Origin: Chitinivibrionales bacterium
GTDB lineage: Bacteria > Fibrobacterota > Chitinivibrionia > Chitinivibrionales > WJKA01
NCBI GenBank assembly: GCA_014728295.1
Contig: WJLW01000025.1
Location: 62,001 to 126,000 of the forward strand
Length of the DNA: 64,000 nt
Direction: 5' to 3'
Shown: positions 39,874-49,488 of the stretch, one piece after another
Layout of the letters: each line of letters starts with the position of its first letter
How positions within the stretch are numbered: the stretch's first letter is position 1
Translations under genes and position numbers: made by a program
The notes under the pieces: model-generated
What the model was told of the DNA's origin: nothing
Database searches by the model: none
Seen by the model: only the letters and a program-made list of their open reading frames with translations

Positions 39874-42810
39874 ATGAAAGGTTTTCTGCCCGTCGTCAGC
39901 TACTTCTCTTTACATTTTGGCACGCACTCTCCGCAGCAGATCTGCTTCAAGGCTGCCGCACTTGGCTATTCGACACTTGCCGTTCTCGACAGGAATAATC
40001 TGTACGGGTTACCCGAATTTCTTCGCTGGTGCACGAAACTGGAGCTGAAACTTATCATTGGGGCGGAAATTGTGCACCGGGACAGGAGTGCGTACCTGCT
40101 GAGCAGGGGGGACGCGGGCTACGCCAATTTGTGCCGCGTCATTTCAGAAAAGTATTGTGATGACCGGTTTGAAATAGTCGATGCTGTGCGCAGTGATCCG
40201 CAGGGGCTGGTTGTGATAGCGGATGATGAGGCGATGCTTGCTCGGCTTTGTAGCTATGTAGACGAGCTATACTACAAGCAAATCAGTCCGCAACGTCTGC
40301 CGCCGCGCGTGAGAGATGCCGGATATAAATCTCTGGTAATACCGCCGGCGGTATTTTTTGCCGAATCAGACTTCGAGACTCACCGCATCCTGCGTGCCGT
40401 TGATTGCAATACTTCGCTTTCTAAACTGCCGGCCGGTGAGGTGTGGAACGCATCGTATATATTTCGCACCTGGAATGAGATTGCTGAGCGGTTCGAAGTT
40501 TTTGGCAGCGGCCTTGAAGCGAACAAGGAGCTTGCCGAACATTTACATTCACGATCAGATTTTGGAATCCCGTACTTTCCCCACCTCAATACCGCCCCCC
40601 CCCCCATAGCCTTGTTGCGGGAAAAAGCCTATCTTGGCCTCGAACGCCGTTTTGGAGAAGTGTCGGAAGCTGCATTCCGGCGTCTGGAATATGAGCTGGA
40701 ATTAATCGACCGGAAAAATTTCGCATCATATTTTTTGATTGTCGATGATATTGTCAAGGAATCGCCCCGTACGTGCGGGCGTGGTTCGGGAGCAGCGAGT
40801 CTGGTGGCCTATGCGCTGGGCATTACCAATGTCGATCCCCTGCGGCATAACCTCATGTTTGAACGCTTCCTGAGTCCTGGGCGTAAAGACCCGCCGGATA
40901 TCGATGTCGACTTTGCATGGGATGAGCGGGACGGGGTTATCGACTACGTTTTTCGTACCTATGGCGACGAACGGGCGGCAATGGTGGCAACGCATCTTAC
41001 GTTCGGTCCGCGTATGGCTGTCAGGGAAGTGGCGCGTGTCTACGGGCTGACCGAATCGGAGATCAGCACGATAACCGAAAACTTTCCCTGGTACTGGGAT
41101 AAATCTTCGGGAGAGATGTCAATTGAACAGACGATGAGAAATCATCCCCGGCTTAAGCATATCGAGCTTGACGAACCCTGGCCAGGGATCATGCGCGTGG
41201 CACAGCGGCTCGCCGGCATTCCCTGTGCCATAGGGACGCATCCCGGTGGCATGGTGATTACCCCCGGGCCGATTCGACATGCCGTTCCCGTGCAGATTGC
41301 ACCGAAAGGAGTGCAGATAATTCAGTGGGAAAAAGACGGGGCTGAGGAAATGGGGCTTGTCAAGATAGACCTGCTGGGCAATCGCTCTCTGGCCGTAATT
41401 CGTGACGCCGTGGCCAATCTGCGTGGTGAGGGGATTGAGATCGATGAGTTTCGCTGGGATCCGGTTGACGATGTCGCTACACGATCACTTTTGCAAAGTG
41501 GCAGATCCATGGGCGTGTTTTATGTTGAGTCACCACCCATGCGTCTTTTGCAGGAAAAGGCCGGGCAAGGCGATTTCGAGCATCTGGTTATTCATTCATC
41601 AATAATACGTCCCGCAGCAAACCGGTGGATTACCGAGTATCTGCGTCGCCTGCACGGAGGAGCATGGCAGGCCGAGCATCACGCACTCAACGACGTGCTG
41701 GCGGAAACCTTCGGGATCATGGTTTATCAGGAAGACGTTTCGAAAGTTGCCATGGCGCTGGCAGGATTCGATTTCGAAGCGGCGGATAAACTGCGCAAAA
41801 TCATGACCAAGAAGACCCGCCGGGAGCAGTTGGCCGATTACCGTATTCGCTTCATTAATGGTGCACGTCAACGCGGCGTGTCCGATGACGCAATACAAAC
41901 TATCTGGAACATGATGCTCTCCTTTGCCGGATATTCGTTTTGTAAACCACACTCGGCCAGCTATTGCCAGGTATCGTTTCAATCGGCCTGGCTCAAAGCC
42001 CATTATCCGGCGGCGTTCATGGCCTCGGTAGTGAGCAATTTCGGCGGATTTTATGTGACCCAGGCCTACATCAGCGAGGCGTTCCGGCTCGGACTCACCG
42101 TCAAAGGTCCGGATGTCAATCGAAGCTGCGAGAAGTTTGTCGCCCGCGATGCGACCATCATGGTCGGCCTGGGGCACATCAAAGGCCTGACGAAGAACGC
42201 ACTGCGCAAAGTGCTTGAACAGCGCGATAGTGGCGGACTCTTTGTTTCACTGTCCGACTTGCTGCAGAGAACCCGCATTGATGAAGCCGATGCCGACAGG
42301 TTGGTAGCCTCGGGGGCTTGCGATTTTCTGGAGCCGGAGTTCGTGCGCCCGCAGCTTTTCTGGATCATGCGCTGCTTTTACCAACGCAAGCGCAGGGAAC
42401 CGGTTCCCGATCTGCCGCCGTTTGAAGATATTGAAATCAAGCGCATGCAGTATCGCTCGCTGGGATTTTTGACGGATGCCCATCCTCTGTCGCTGGTCAA
42501 GAGGAGCCTTGAGCGTACGTATGTATCAGTCAAGGGTATTAAATCATATGTCAACCAGACGGTAACGTTCGTCGGCTGGTGCATTACCTCGAAGACGGTG
42601 GCGACAAAACATGGCGAAAGCATGCAGTTTGTCACCTTCGAAGACGAGTATGACCTTGTCGAAACGGTTATGTTTCCTGGTGCATACCGGAAATTTGCAA
42701 AATACGTAACCTGGCTGGCCGCTTTTTACGTAACCGGGAAAGTGACGCAAGATTTCGGGGCGTATATGGTGGAAGTCAGCAACATCGTTGCGGTGGGCAA
42801 GGAACGGTGA
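39874..42810 (+). CDS. Short DnaE-type DNA polymerase III alpha subunit
   Basis: A 978-residue C-family polymerase, shorter than E. coli DnaE (1160). The N-terminal PHP domain is degenerate (SLHFGTHSPQQ...VLDRNNLYGLPEF lacks the metal-binding His pairs), as in the mutagenic DnaE2/ImuC class. The palm keeps the catalytic Asp residues in DPPDIDVDF near residue 343. A motif near 410 (GTHPGGMVI), the KIMTKKTRREQ segment and the SFCKPHSASYCQ signature confirm the family. The C-terminus has an OB-fold (VTFVGWCIT), but the tau-binding extension is short. No imuA or imuB neighbour exists here. The gene contains a C11 tract at 40595. Confidence 0.88.
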   Translation: MKGFLPVVSYFSLHFGTHSPQQICFKAAALGYSTLAVLDRNNLYGLPEFLRWCTKLELKLIIGAEIVHRDRSAYLLSRGDAGYANLCRVISEKYCDDRFEIVDAVRSDPQGLVVIADDEAMLARLCSYVDELYYKQISPQRLPPRVRDAGYKSLVIPPAVFFAESDFETHRILRAVDCNTSLSKLPAGEVWNASYIFRTWNEIAERFEVFGSGLEANKELAEHLHSRSDFGIPYFPHLNTAPPPIALLREKAYLGLERRFGEVSEAAFRRLEYELELIDRKNFASYFLIVDDIVKESPRTCGRGSGAASLVAYALGITNVDPLRHNLMFERFLSPGRKDPPDIDVDFAWDERDGVIDYVFRTYGDERAAMVATHLTFGPRMAVREVARVYGLTESEISTITENFPWYWDKSSGEMSIEQTMRNHPRLKHIELDEPWPGIMRVAQRLAGIPCAIGTHPGGMVITPGPIRHAVPVQIAPKGVQIIQWEKDGAEEMGLVKIDLLGNRSLAVIRDAVANLRGEGIEIDEFRWDPVDDVATRSLLQSGRSMGVFYVESPPMRLLQEKAGQGDFEHLVIHSSIIRPAANRWITEYLRRLHGGAWQAEHHALNDVLAETFGIMVYQEDVSKVAMALAGFDFEAADKLRKIMTKKTRREQLADYRIRFINGARQRGVSDDAIQTIWNMMLSFAGYSFCKPHSASYCQVSFQSAWLKAHYPAAFMASVVSNFGGFYVTQAYISEAFRLGLTVKGPDVNRSCEKFVARDATIMVGLGHIKGLTKNALRKVLEQRDSGGLFVSLSDLLQRTRIDEADADRLVASGACDFLEPEFVRPQLFWIMRCFYQRKRREPVPDLPPFEDIEIKRMQYRSLGFLTDAHPLSLVKRSLERTYVSVKGIKSYVNQTVTFVGWCITSKTVATKHGESMQFVTFEDEYDLVETVMFPGAYRKFAKYVTWLAAFYVTGKVTQDFGAYMVEVSNIVAVGKER
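40595..40605 (+). repeat. Homopolymeric C11 tract in polymerase gene
   Basis: Eleven consecutive cytosines encode the Pro-Pro-Pro run (NTAPPPIALL) at about residue 241 of the DnaE-type polymerase, upstream of its catalytic palm. Single-base slippage would truncate the enzyme before the active site. Confidence 0.85.
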
Positions 42811-42930
42811 CCTCATGGATATTGAGGCCGGCTCGTTTCAAAATATCCGCACCTGCAAAAGCCTGATTCAGGCAATACCTATTTTTTAGCGGCCGGAGTC
42901 TTTTCACACCATCGATTGCATTACGTTCTC

Positions 42931-44703
42931 ATGCGCATATACTTCGAAACGAACAAACCTGATGCAGACAATTACAGCTCATACTACTTTGCACGACCGG
43001 TTGAGGTCCGGTATTTGAGAAACGCACTGGAACTGGATTGTTTTCTGCAAACGCTCGAAAACTGGTCCCGGCAATATTATGTAGCATGTGTTTTCAGTTA
43101 CGAATTCGGGTATTTGCTCGAGGATACATTCGCCACTGCCGATCGCACCAATTTTCCTTATGCAATCATCGCCGCCTATCGGGATGCCGCAATTTACGAT
43201 CATCGCCGGAATCGGTTCATTCACGGTGACGGGGCCGACTGGCTTGTAAAGCCGGGGGAATATGACATCCGCAATTTGCGCTTGTCGCAAACGCCGCAGA
43301 AGTATGTCGAGAATGTCGGCGCCATTCAGGATTACATTCGGGCCGGAGACATTTATCAGGCCAACTATACAATTGCGTATACCTTTGACTTCAGTGGTGA
43401 TCCGTTCGGTTTGTACCATGAGCTCAAACGCAAACAGGCCGTGGCCTATAATGTCTTTGCCCGCTGCGACGACTTCAGTCTGCTGTCGCTTTCGCCGGAG
43501 CTTTTCTTTGCCAGACGCGGCTCCAGACTCCTGACCAGGCCCATGAAAGGTACGATGGCCCGAGGCAGGACCACGAGGGAAGATGCTGAACAAAGAGCGT
43601 TTCTGCATCACGATGAAAAAAACCGAGCCGAAAATGTTATGATCGTCGATCTGGTGAGAAATGACCTTGGCCGCATTTCGCAGCACGGCTCTGTCGGTGT
43701 CGAAAATCTTTACAATGTGGAAAAGTACGATACGCTGTTTCAGATGACCTCGACGGTTACAAGCACTATCAGACCCGACGTATCTGTTCGCGCACTTTTG
43801 CAAAGTCTGTTTCCCTGCGGTTCGATTACCGGGGCCCCCAAAATTCGCAGCATGGAAATTCTTAGAGAGCTCGAGCGGCGTCCCCGCAAAGTCTATACGG
43901 GTGCACTGGGCTTTTTCAAGCCGGGTGGTGATGCACAATTCAATGTTGCCATTCGGACCTTACTCATTCAGAACGGCCAGGGTGAGATGGGGGTCGGCGG
44001 CGGCATTGTTGCCGATTCAAATCCTTTGGATGAGTATGAGGAGTGCAAGCTCAAGGCCCGCTTTCTGACTTCCCAGCCGGTTGACCAATTCCAGCTTATC
44101 GAAACGATGCTCTGGCAAAACGGTCGTATCCGGTATCTTGCGGACCATCTGGCCAGGTTGCAGGAATCGGCCCGGTATTTCAATTTCACCTGTGCCAGGC
44201 AGCGGATCAAAACCCGGTTGCTGCAGAGCACGGCAATGCTGTCATCCGGAACCTGCAAGGTGCGCCTGCTTCTATCCCGCGATGGTGCGGTGTCGGTCAC
44301 GGTGGAGGCATCCACATCCCCGCCTGCAGAATTGACACTGTGTTTTGCGGAAGCGGATGTTGACAGCAGCGATCCGTTCCTCTTTCACAAGACGACGAAC
44401 CGAAAGCTTTACACACGGGAGCTGGCCCGGGCGCGTGCCCGCCAATGCTACGATGCTATTCTCAGCAACGAATGCGGGGAGATAACGCAGGGATGCATCA
44501 CCAACCTGTATATTCAAAAGCATGGCCGTCTCTACACGCCGCCACTGGCGTGCGGTCTGCTCAACGGCGTGATGCGGCGGGCTATGCTCAGAAGTATGGA
44601 AATTGCTGAGAAAAAGCTGCATCGCAAGGATGTGCAAACAGCGGAAAGCCTTTACCTTTCAAATGCCCTTATCGGATTCAGAGAAGCTCGTCTTATAGTG
44701 TAG
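42931..44703 (+). CDS. pabB: Fused aminodeoxychorismate synthase I / aminodeoxychorismate lyase
   Basis: A 590-residue two-domain folate enzyme. The PabB half (1-370) carries the chorismate-binding signatures IRAGDIYQANYT, RPMKGTMARG, MIVDLVRNDLGRI, FPCGSITGAPK and VGGGIVADS. The PabC half (about 370-590) is a class IV aminotransferase-like PLP lyase: FQLIETMLWQNGRIRYLADHLARL and the Lys-bearing HKTTNRKLYTREL, then NECGEITQGCITNLYIQ and LNGVMRR. The fusion makes 4-amino-4-deoxychorismate from chorismate and splits it to 4-aminobenzoate. ATG at 42931 is preferred over TTG at 42916; neither has a good ribosome-binding site. The glutaminase subunit PabA is not seen nearby. Confidence 0.9.
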   Translation: MRIYFETNKPDADNYSSYYFARPVEVRYLRNALELDCFLQTLENWSRQYYVACVFSYEFGYLLEDTFATADRTNFPYAIIAAYRDAAIYDHRRNRFIHGDGADWLVKPGEYDIRNLRLSQTPQKYVENVGAIQDYIRAGDIYQANYTIAYTFDFSGDPFGLYHELKRKQAVAYNVFARCDDFSLLSLSPELFFARRGSRLLTRPMKGTMARGRTTREDAEQRAFLHHDEKNRAENVMIVDLVRNDLGRISQHGSVGVENLYNVEKYDTLFQMTSTVTSTIRPDVSVRALLQSLFPCGSITGAPKIRSMEILRELERRPRKVYTGALGFFKPGGDAQFNVAIRTLLIQNGQGEMGVGGGIVADSNPLDEYEECKLKARFLTSQPVDQFQLIETMLWQNGRIRYLADHLARLQESARYFNFTCARQRIKTRLLQSTAMLSSGTCKVRLLLSRDGAVSVTVEASTSPPAELTLCFAEADVDSSDPFLFHKTTNRKLYTRELARARARQCYDAILSNECGEITQGCITNLYIQKHGRLYTPPLACGLLNGVMRRAMLRSMEIAEKKLHRKDVQTAESLYLSNALIGFREARLIV

Positions 44704-44865
44704 GTCATCGCCTTTGTTCACAACATCGGCCACCTGCGGCCTCATGACTCCCGCTTCATTCCAGTCTTTTTTACTATGAGTTTGCCGTCACACCGAGTCG
44801 GCCGAAGAAAGTTTGCACCTGCATTGATGCGCGGGCATACATTACCGACATGTCTGAACCCAGCA

Positions 44866-46314
44866 TCACGCTTTGTTTTGCAGTCCAGCATTTCCCCCCG
44901 GTTCACCGGGTTTCCTCTTCCCAATCTCCAACTTCTTCAAATTCCGCCACACCGTGGTACGGTCGACATTCAGATACTTTGCAACTTCGGATTGATTCCA
45001 GTCGAAATTATTCATCAACTCGAGCAACTCATCTCTGGTGATAGTGTTGATCCTCTTTCTGGAACTCCATTCGCTGCCGTTGGGAGCGGCATCTTCGGTC
45101 GATCCGCACAGGTCGGCGCGCAATTCGTAGCGTCGTATTTCGACCGGCAGGTCGAACAGACCGATTTCACCCTCCCGGCAGGTGACGAACGCGTGTTCGA
45201 TGGCGTTTTCCAGTTCGCGGATGTTGCCGGGCCAGCAGTAATCCATGAGCATCACCGCAGCATCGTGGGTGAGGCCGGTCAGCAGCTTACCGGTTTCAGT
45301 GTTGAAGCGTGCGATGAAATGATCCACCAGCAGGCCGATATCTTCTTTACGTTCACGAAGGGGAGGGATCTGAATGGGGAATACTTTGAGCCGGTAGAAC
45401 AGGTCTTCCCGGAATTTACCCTGACGGATCATGGCCCGCAGGTTGCGGTTGGTGGCTGCTATGATGCGCACGTTGGCTTTGCGTGTTGTGCTTTCGCCGA
45501 TGCGTTCGAATTGCTTATCCTGAAAAAAACGCAGCAGCTTGACTTGTATGAGCGGTGAGATCTCCCCGATTTCATCAAGGAACAACGTGCCGCCTTCAGC
45601 CATTTCGAAGCGGCCGGGTTTGTCTTTGATGGCGCCGGTAAAGGAACCACGTGCATGGCCGAAGAGTTCACTTTCGAGCAGGTTTTCGGGAAGGCTGGAG
45701 CAATTTACGGCGACAAAGGGGCCATTCTTGCGCGTGCCGAGGGCGTGAATGGCTTTGGCAACGACCTCTTTGCCGACGCCGGTTTCACCGGTTACCAGAA
45801 TCGTTGCCTGCGACGCCGCGGCCAGGCGGATCAGCTCGAAAATGTCCTGTATTTTACGGCTTTTTCCGACAATATTGTGCAGGCCTTTGCTGGTAACATG
45901 TTCGCTTTCCAATTGGGCAATGCGTTGTTCTGCCCTGCGTAAATGAGAGATGTCGGTCAGTGTATCCACTGCCGCGAGCGGGGTGCCGGTCTCATCCTTG
46001 ATGAGCCGGCTGTTGCGCATTACCGGAACCAGTGAGCCGTCCGCGCGTTTGACGCGGCATTCCGTGCTTTTGAGTTCGCCTGGTTCGAAGGCTGCGCAGG
46101 TGTGATTACACTCGCTCTCACAGTCCATGATATCTTTGCAGGCTTTGCCGACCAGCTCAGAAGCAGGAATGCCGGCCAATTTCCCGGCGGCCGTATTGGC
46201 AAATCTCACAATGCAGTCGGTATCAATGATTATCACCGACTCCGCCATGGTCTGGAGGATGAGATCGTAGCATTTCTGAGAAACGGTGGTGTTGTTTGCA
46301 AAGCAGTCGAGCAT
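44866..46314 (-). CDS. PAS-domain sigma-54-dependent transcription activator (NtrC family)
   Basis: A 482-residue activator. An N-terminal PAS domain (about 16-125) carries a Cys cluster, C59, C65, C69 and C73 ([15 protein letters not shown]), that could bind a metal or respond to redox. The AAA+ domain (about 148-380) has Walker A GETGVGKE (176-183), the sigma-54-contact loop GSFTGA (223-228) and Walker B GGTLFLDE (241-248). A Fis-type HTH closes the chain (about 430-465; [23 protein letters not shown]). There is no receiver domain, so the PAS is the likely sensor. It is divergent from a thioredoxin gene with a -24/-12 promoter, its probable target. Confidence 0.93.
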   Translation of the reverse strand: MLDCFANNTTVSQKCYDLILQTMAESVIIIDTDCIVRFANTAAGKLAGIPASELVGKACKDIMDCESECNHTCAAFEPGELKSTECRVKRADGSLVPVMRNSRLIKDETGTPLAAVDTLTDISHLRRAEQRIAQLESEHVTSKGLHNIVGKSRKIQDIFELIRLAAASQATILVTGETGVGKEVVAKAIHALGTRKNGPFVAVNCSSLPENLLESELFGHARGSFTGAIKDKPGRFEMAEGGTLFLDEIGEISPLIQVKLLRFFQDKQFERIGESTTRKANVRIIAATNRNLRAMIRQGKFREDLFYRLKVFPIQIPPLRERKEDIGLLVDHFIARFNTETGKLLTGLTHDAAVMLMDYCWPGNIRELENAIEHAFVTCREGEIGLFDLPVEIRRYELRADLCGSTEDAAPNGSEWSSRKRINTITRDELLELMNNFDWNQSEVAKYLNVDRTTVWRNLKKLEIGKRKPGEPGGNAGLQNKA

Positions 46315-46386
46315 AAGTGCCGGCCTTTGTTGTCAGGGTGAGTAATCGCGCATCCGATCAAGCAGGGCAATCCCACCTGCTGTACA

Positions 46387-46415
46387 TGCAACCCTTGGTG
46401 TGTTGCAATGCAACA
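46387..46415. promoter_or_regulatory. TGCAAC/GTTGCA half-sites, probable activator-binding region
   Basis: Three copies of TGCAAC occur as TGCAAC (46387), its complement GTTGCA (46403) and TGCAAC (46409); the last two form TGTTGC-AAT-GCAACA. The region lies about 100 bases upstream of the predicted thioredoxin transcription start, the usual distance for an NtrC-type enhancer, and in the gap between that gene and the sigma-54 activator. Confidence 0.6.
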
Positions 46416-46486
46416 ACAAAATACGATGTGCACTGCGTGAAGACAATTTTTTGTAGTGTGAATGCTGTTGCCTCGACAAAGGCAAG

Positions 46487-46502
46487 TGGCATAGCTATTG
46501 CG
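46487..46502 (+). promoter_or_regulatory. Sigma-54 (-24/-12) promoter for thioredoxin gene
   Basis: TGGCATAGCTATTGCG matches TGGCAC-N5-TTGC with the invariant GG and GC separated by exactly 10 bases. The predicted start site near 46513 leaves a leader of about 50 bases to the thioredoxin ATG at 46565. A cognate activator gene is divergent next door. Confidence 0.8.
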
Positions 46503-46564
46503 TGAATGTAAACACATGAAATTTGAACGAAGCTATTCACGATACACTCAACCAGGAGGCTCTT

Positions 46565-46876
46565 ATGGCAGCACAGACCAGTGACAACAGCTTCACCAGC
46601 GATGTACTCAATTCCGAGGTTCCGGTACTGGTAGATTTCTGGGCGCCGTGGTGCGGTCCCTGCCAGATGGTGGGTCCCATCATCGAACGCATAGGTGAGA
46701 AAACGGCAGGCAAGGCAAAAGTTTTCAAGCTCAATGTTGATGAAAATCCGGAAACTGCAAGTCGCTATGGCATCACCGGAATCCCAACGGTCATCGTTTT
46801 CAGGCAGGGCAAAATTGATAAAAAATTTGTCGGCGTCCAGCCCGAGCCGATATATATGGACGCGATTGCAGCATAA
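46565..46876 (+). CDS. trxA: Thioredoxin
   Basis: A 103-residue classical thioredoxin. The redox site is C30-G-P-C33 in DFWAPWCGPCQM, the cis-Pro motif is GIPTVIVF, and the fold length is standard. The start at 46565 is chosen because AGGAGG lies 5 bases upstream; an in-frame upstream ATG would add 14 residues without similarity. It reduces protein disulfides in the cytoplasm with electrons from thioredoxin reductase (not present here). Its sigma-54 promoter is unusual for trxA and suggests that this copy is specifically induced. Confidence 0.97.
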   Translation: MAAQTSDNSFTSDVLNSEVPVLVDFWAPWCGPCQMVGPIIERIGEKTAGKAKVFKLNVDENPETASRYGITGIPTVIVFRQGKIDKKFVGVQPEPIYMDAIAA

Positions 46877-46914
46877 CAATAACCTGATTATCACATCGAT
46901 AGCGTGGCCGCCCG

Positions 46915-46945
46915 AAGCTGATATTCGGACGGCCATTTGTATATC
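46915..46945 (+). terminator. Probable terminator after thioredoxin gene
   Basis: GGCCG-C-CCGAA and TTCGG-A-CGGCC form a two-part stem of ten pairs with one mismatch around GCTGATA, extended by an outer T-A pair, and followed by TTTGTATAT. It begins 39 bases after the trxA stop. Confidence 0.6.
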
Positions 46946-47070
46946 GGGCGACGCGGGGAAGTGCTTATTTTTCCATTCGCAAATAGTTATCTTTATAGCA
47001 GCGAATCATCCGTTACTTGCACTTTCGGTCTTGCGCCGATATTCTTGCGGGTTTTATGAAAGGCAGTATT

Positions 47071-49227
47071 ATGCAGAATCAACCAGAACAGGCGGTCGGG
47101 CTCAGTTTGAAGCAAGCCCGCATGCTTGCACGGTCGTTCAATGTCGTGATCAACAGCGCCAATTTCTACGGCTCTAATCATCCTACCACCCAGAATTTCA
47201 TCAAAGATTTCGGTTTGCATCTGTCCAGGACACTCGAGGCGCATCCGTCGTTGACAATTATCAAACAGGGTGAATCACTGTATCTGGAGCAGCATTGCAT
47301 CGACAACATGCTCAAGGTCAGTCGCATATTGCAGCTTTTTGCAAGAGCCGGCATTGAGTCGATTACTTTTGATCGCGGTATTCGGACCGACGAAATCGGG
47401 GCGATTGTGGATATTTTCTATGACAGCGGGGAGAGCAGCGATATTCATCAGGCGTTGGTCGAAAAGGGCGTGTTGCATATTCGCATCAATTACATGCTTT
47501 TCAAGAAGGTGACCACAGATGATACCATTGTGCAGGGTCCGGTGCCCGAAGATTTTACTGCAAAAAAAGATCAAAGCCTTGAACAACATGCGCTCGACAA
47601 ACTTGATAAAGTAATTTCGCTTAAAGAAATGGTTGCCCGGCCCCATCAGCTTGCCGGTGATCTTGTTGCTTCCGCACTTTCCGATGATCAAGAGCGGCGG
47701 CGAAATGCGCTCGCCCAACTCTGGGCGCTCAATCAGCAACTCAGCACCCCCCAAAGCGCAAAGCGGGCAGACGCATCCATCAATGAATTGATAGAAGCGG
47801 TCTGTGCAGTCAAAGTGGAAATGCGTGAGGGACTGAAGCTGCAGAAGGAGATCGGTCGTTTGGTGCGTCATGAAGATGCTTTGCACAATGAGATCGATCA
47901 GGTGGCCTGCAGCGTCATCATCCGTCTGGTATGCGAAGAATATGAACGCGGCGATATTTCCGTCAAACGGCTTGCCCGGGTGATTCAGCGTCTTATTCCT
48001 GATGTTGCCGAGATTAAAAAGCTCATTCCCCGGCTCAAGGATGCCCTGCTCAATTGCGGCATGGGCCTGGCCGATTTCCTTGAGTTAATTAAAGAGTTGA
48101 CTGCCGAATTTGCCGATGAAAGCTTACTCGGCATGCTGCGCGCCGAGGCCGAAAAGTTTGGCATGTCGGTTGAAGAAATTCATCAGGCGATCCAGAAAAA
48201 TCCCAATGAATCAGCCCGGTTAATCCTGCTTGCGGCCGAAATTAAGACCCTGGGCGGCGTCCAACCGCAGCTTGCCGAAATTCTCACCGATTATGTTGAA
48301 AAAATCAGCAGTAGCATGACGGCGCAGGAATTCGCCGCGCAGCACAATCCTGCCAAAGATACGATCGAATCGACCGTTCAGCGTATCGAAAAGGAGCTTC
48401 TCGAAAAAGTCAAGCGTGCGAATTTGGCTCCCGAGATGGTCGCACACATAGAAAATGAGTTGTCGGGCAGGTTTGACGGGGCGCTTCAGAAACTCAAGTC
48501 AAACTGGATTGTCAATCTGGTTAACTCCGGCGCCGAAAGGCCCGAATCCTATCTCATGCAACTGGTGGATACCATCATCGATCAGGACATCGAACTGGAA
48601 TCGATTCGTGAACCGTTGCACAGTGCACTCAAGGACAAAGGTCTTGACGAGGAGCAGATCGGGGCATTTTACAAGGATGTAGCCGGGAAAGTTGAAAAGA
48701 AGCAGTTTGTGCGCCCGCTTCCCAAGGGCGTTCTGCAGACGAATAATATTCTGTATTTTCTACAGCGGCAACTCAAGCGCTGTCTGCGCTACGAAAATCC
48801 TTTTTCAACGTTGATGGTTTCGGTGCTGGCTCATAATTCGGGTGGCGTCTGGACACCGGCAACACATAAGCTGAATGCACTCGTTTTGCCGGATATATTT
48901 GCTATCCTCAAAAAGCAGTTGCGTGATCTCGATCTGATCGGATCGCTGGGGACGATAGAGCGTGATATACCCTTTGTTGTGCTGCCCGAAACCAGGGCCC
49001 ACGGCGCTGCTTCCGTTAAGAACAGGGTTGAGTCTGCGTTGAAAGAAGCTGCCTTTACGGTGCGCAATGATCCGGTATCGCTGCTTGTTGCGGTATCCAT
49101 AACGGTCGCTGAGAAAACGGAGGTGCAGGAGGTGATGCAACTGCTCGAAGTTGTCAAAGCCAATCACTCCGCCGAAGTTCAGTCGATCCGTAAGCGCTCT
49201 CAGCCGGTGGATGCGATTATTGATTAG
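47071..49227 (+). CDS. Large cytosolic protein with degenerate GGDEF-like C-domain
   Basis: A 718-residue protein with no signal or membrane segment. The N-terminal part (about 1-150; SLKQARMLARSFNVVINSANFYGSNHPTT region) resembles cyclic-nucleotide-signalling scaffolds of deltaproteobacterial and FCB type. The middle (about 200-530) is helical with coiled-coil stretches. The last 150 residues (from ILYFLQRQLKRCLRYENPFSTLMVSVL) have the spacing of a GGDEF nucleotidyl-cyclase fold, but the signature loop reads TIERDIPFVVLPET rather than GG-E-F, so cyclase activity is unlikely. ATG at 47071 has AAAGG seven bases upstream. The function is unknown; a signalling or scaffolding protein is inferred. 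Confidence 0.7.
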   Translation: MQNQPEQAVGLSLKQARMLARSFNVVINSANFYGSNHPTTQNFIKDFGLHLSRTLEAHPSLTIIKQGESLYLEQHCIDNMLKVSRILQLFARAGIESITFDRGIRTDEIGAIVDIFYDSGESSDIHQALVEKGVLHIRINYMLFKKVTTDDTIVQGPVPEDFTAKKDQSLEQHALDKLDKVISLKEMVARPHQLAGDLVASALSDDQERRRNALAQLWALNQQLSTPQSAKRADASINELIEAVCAVKVEMREGLKLQKEIGRLVRHEDALHNEIDQVACSVIIRLVCEEYERGDISVKRLARVIQRLIPDVAEIKKLIPRLKDALLNCGMGLADFLELIKELTAEFADESLLGMLRAEAEKFGMSVEEIHQAIQKNPNESARLILLAAEIKTLGGVQPQLAEILTDYVEKISSSMTAQEFAAQHNPAKDTIESTVQRIEKELLEKVKRANLAPEMVAHIENELSGRFDGALQKLKSNWIVNLVNSGAERPESYLMQLVDTIIDQDIELESIREPLHSALKDKGLDEEQIGAFYKDVAGKVEKKQFVRPLPKGVLQTNNILYFLQRQLKRCLRYENPFSTLMVSVLAHNSGGVWTPATHKLNALVLPDIFAILKKQLRDLDLIGSLGTIERDIPFVVLPETRAHGAASVKNRVESALKEAAFTVRNDPVSLLVAVSITVAEKTEVQEVMQLLEVVKANHSAEVQSIRKRSQPVDAIID

Positions 49228-49488
49228 CGCCCAAGCTGGGTTTCAACACCAGGGCACGCTGAAAAAGTGGACGAAATGCGACCGCCCTGACCCAAAAAGC
49301 TGATACCTTCCCTCAATTCAATGGCTGAAGCGTGCTCCTGCCGGTGCGTTGCGACCATCCTGCGCTATCCCGCTGTTCCGGCTGATGCTCAGACTCAATC
49401 GCACAAGCTCAGAAGTGGCAATCCCTCGCTTTTGCGTGTCTAATCACTAAGACGGCAGTAATTGCTTCTTGAACGGGGAAAGGTCAGT

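Noticed and set aside
44704..44865. GGCC/GGCC pairing between pabBC and the sigma-54 activator gene
   Set aside because: The stem is four bases with no T run, too weak to call a terminator.
49255..49285. GCTGAAAAAGTGG resembling part of the stem at 13223-13261
   Set aside because: Only a short stretch matches and there is no hairpin, so it is not a repeat family.
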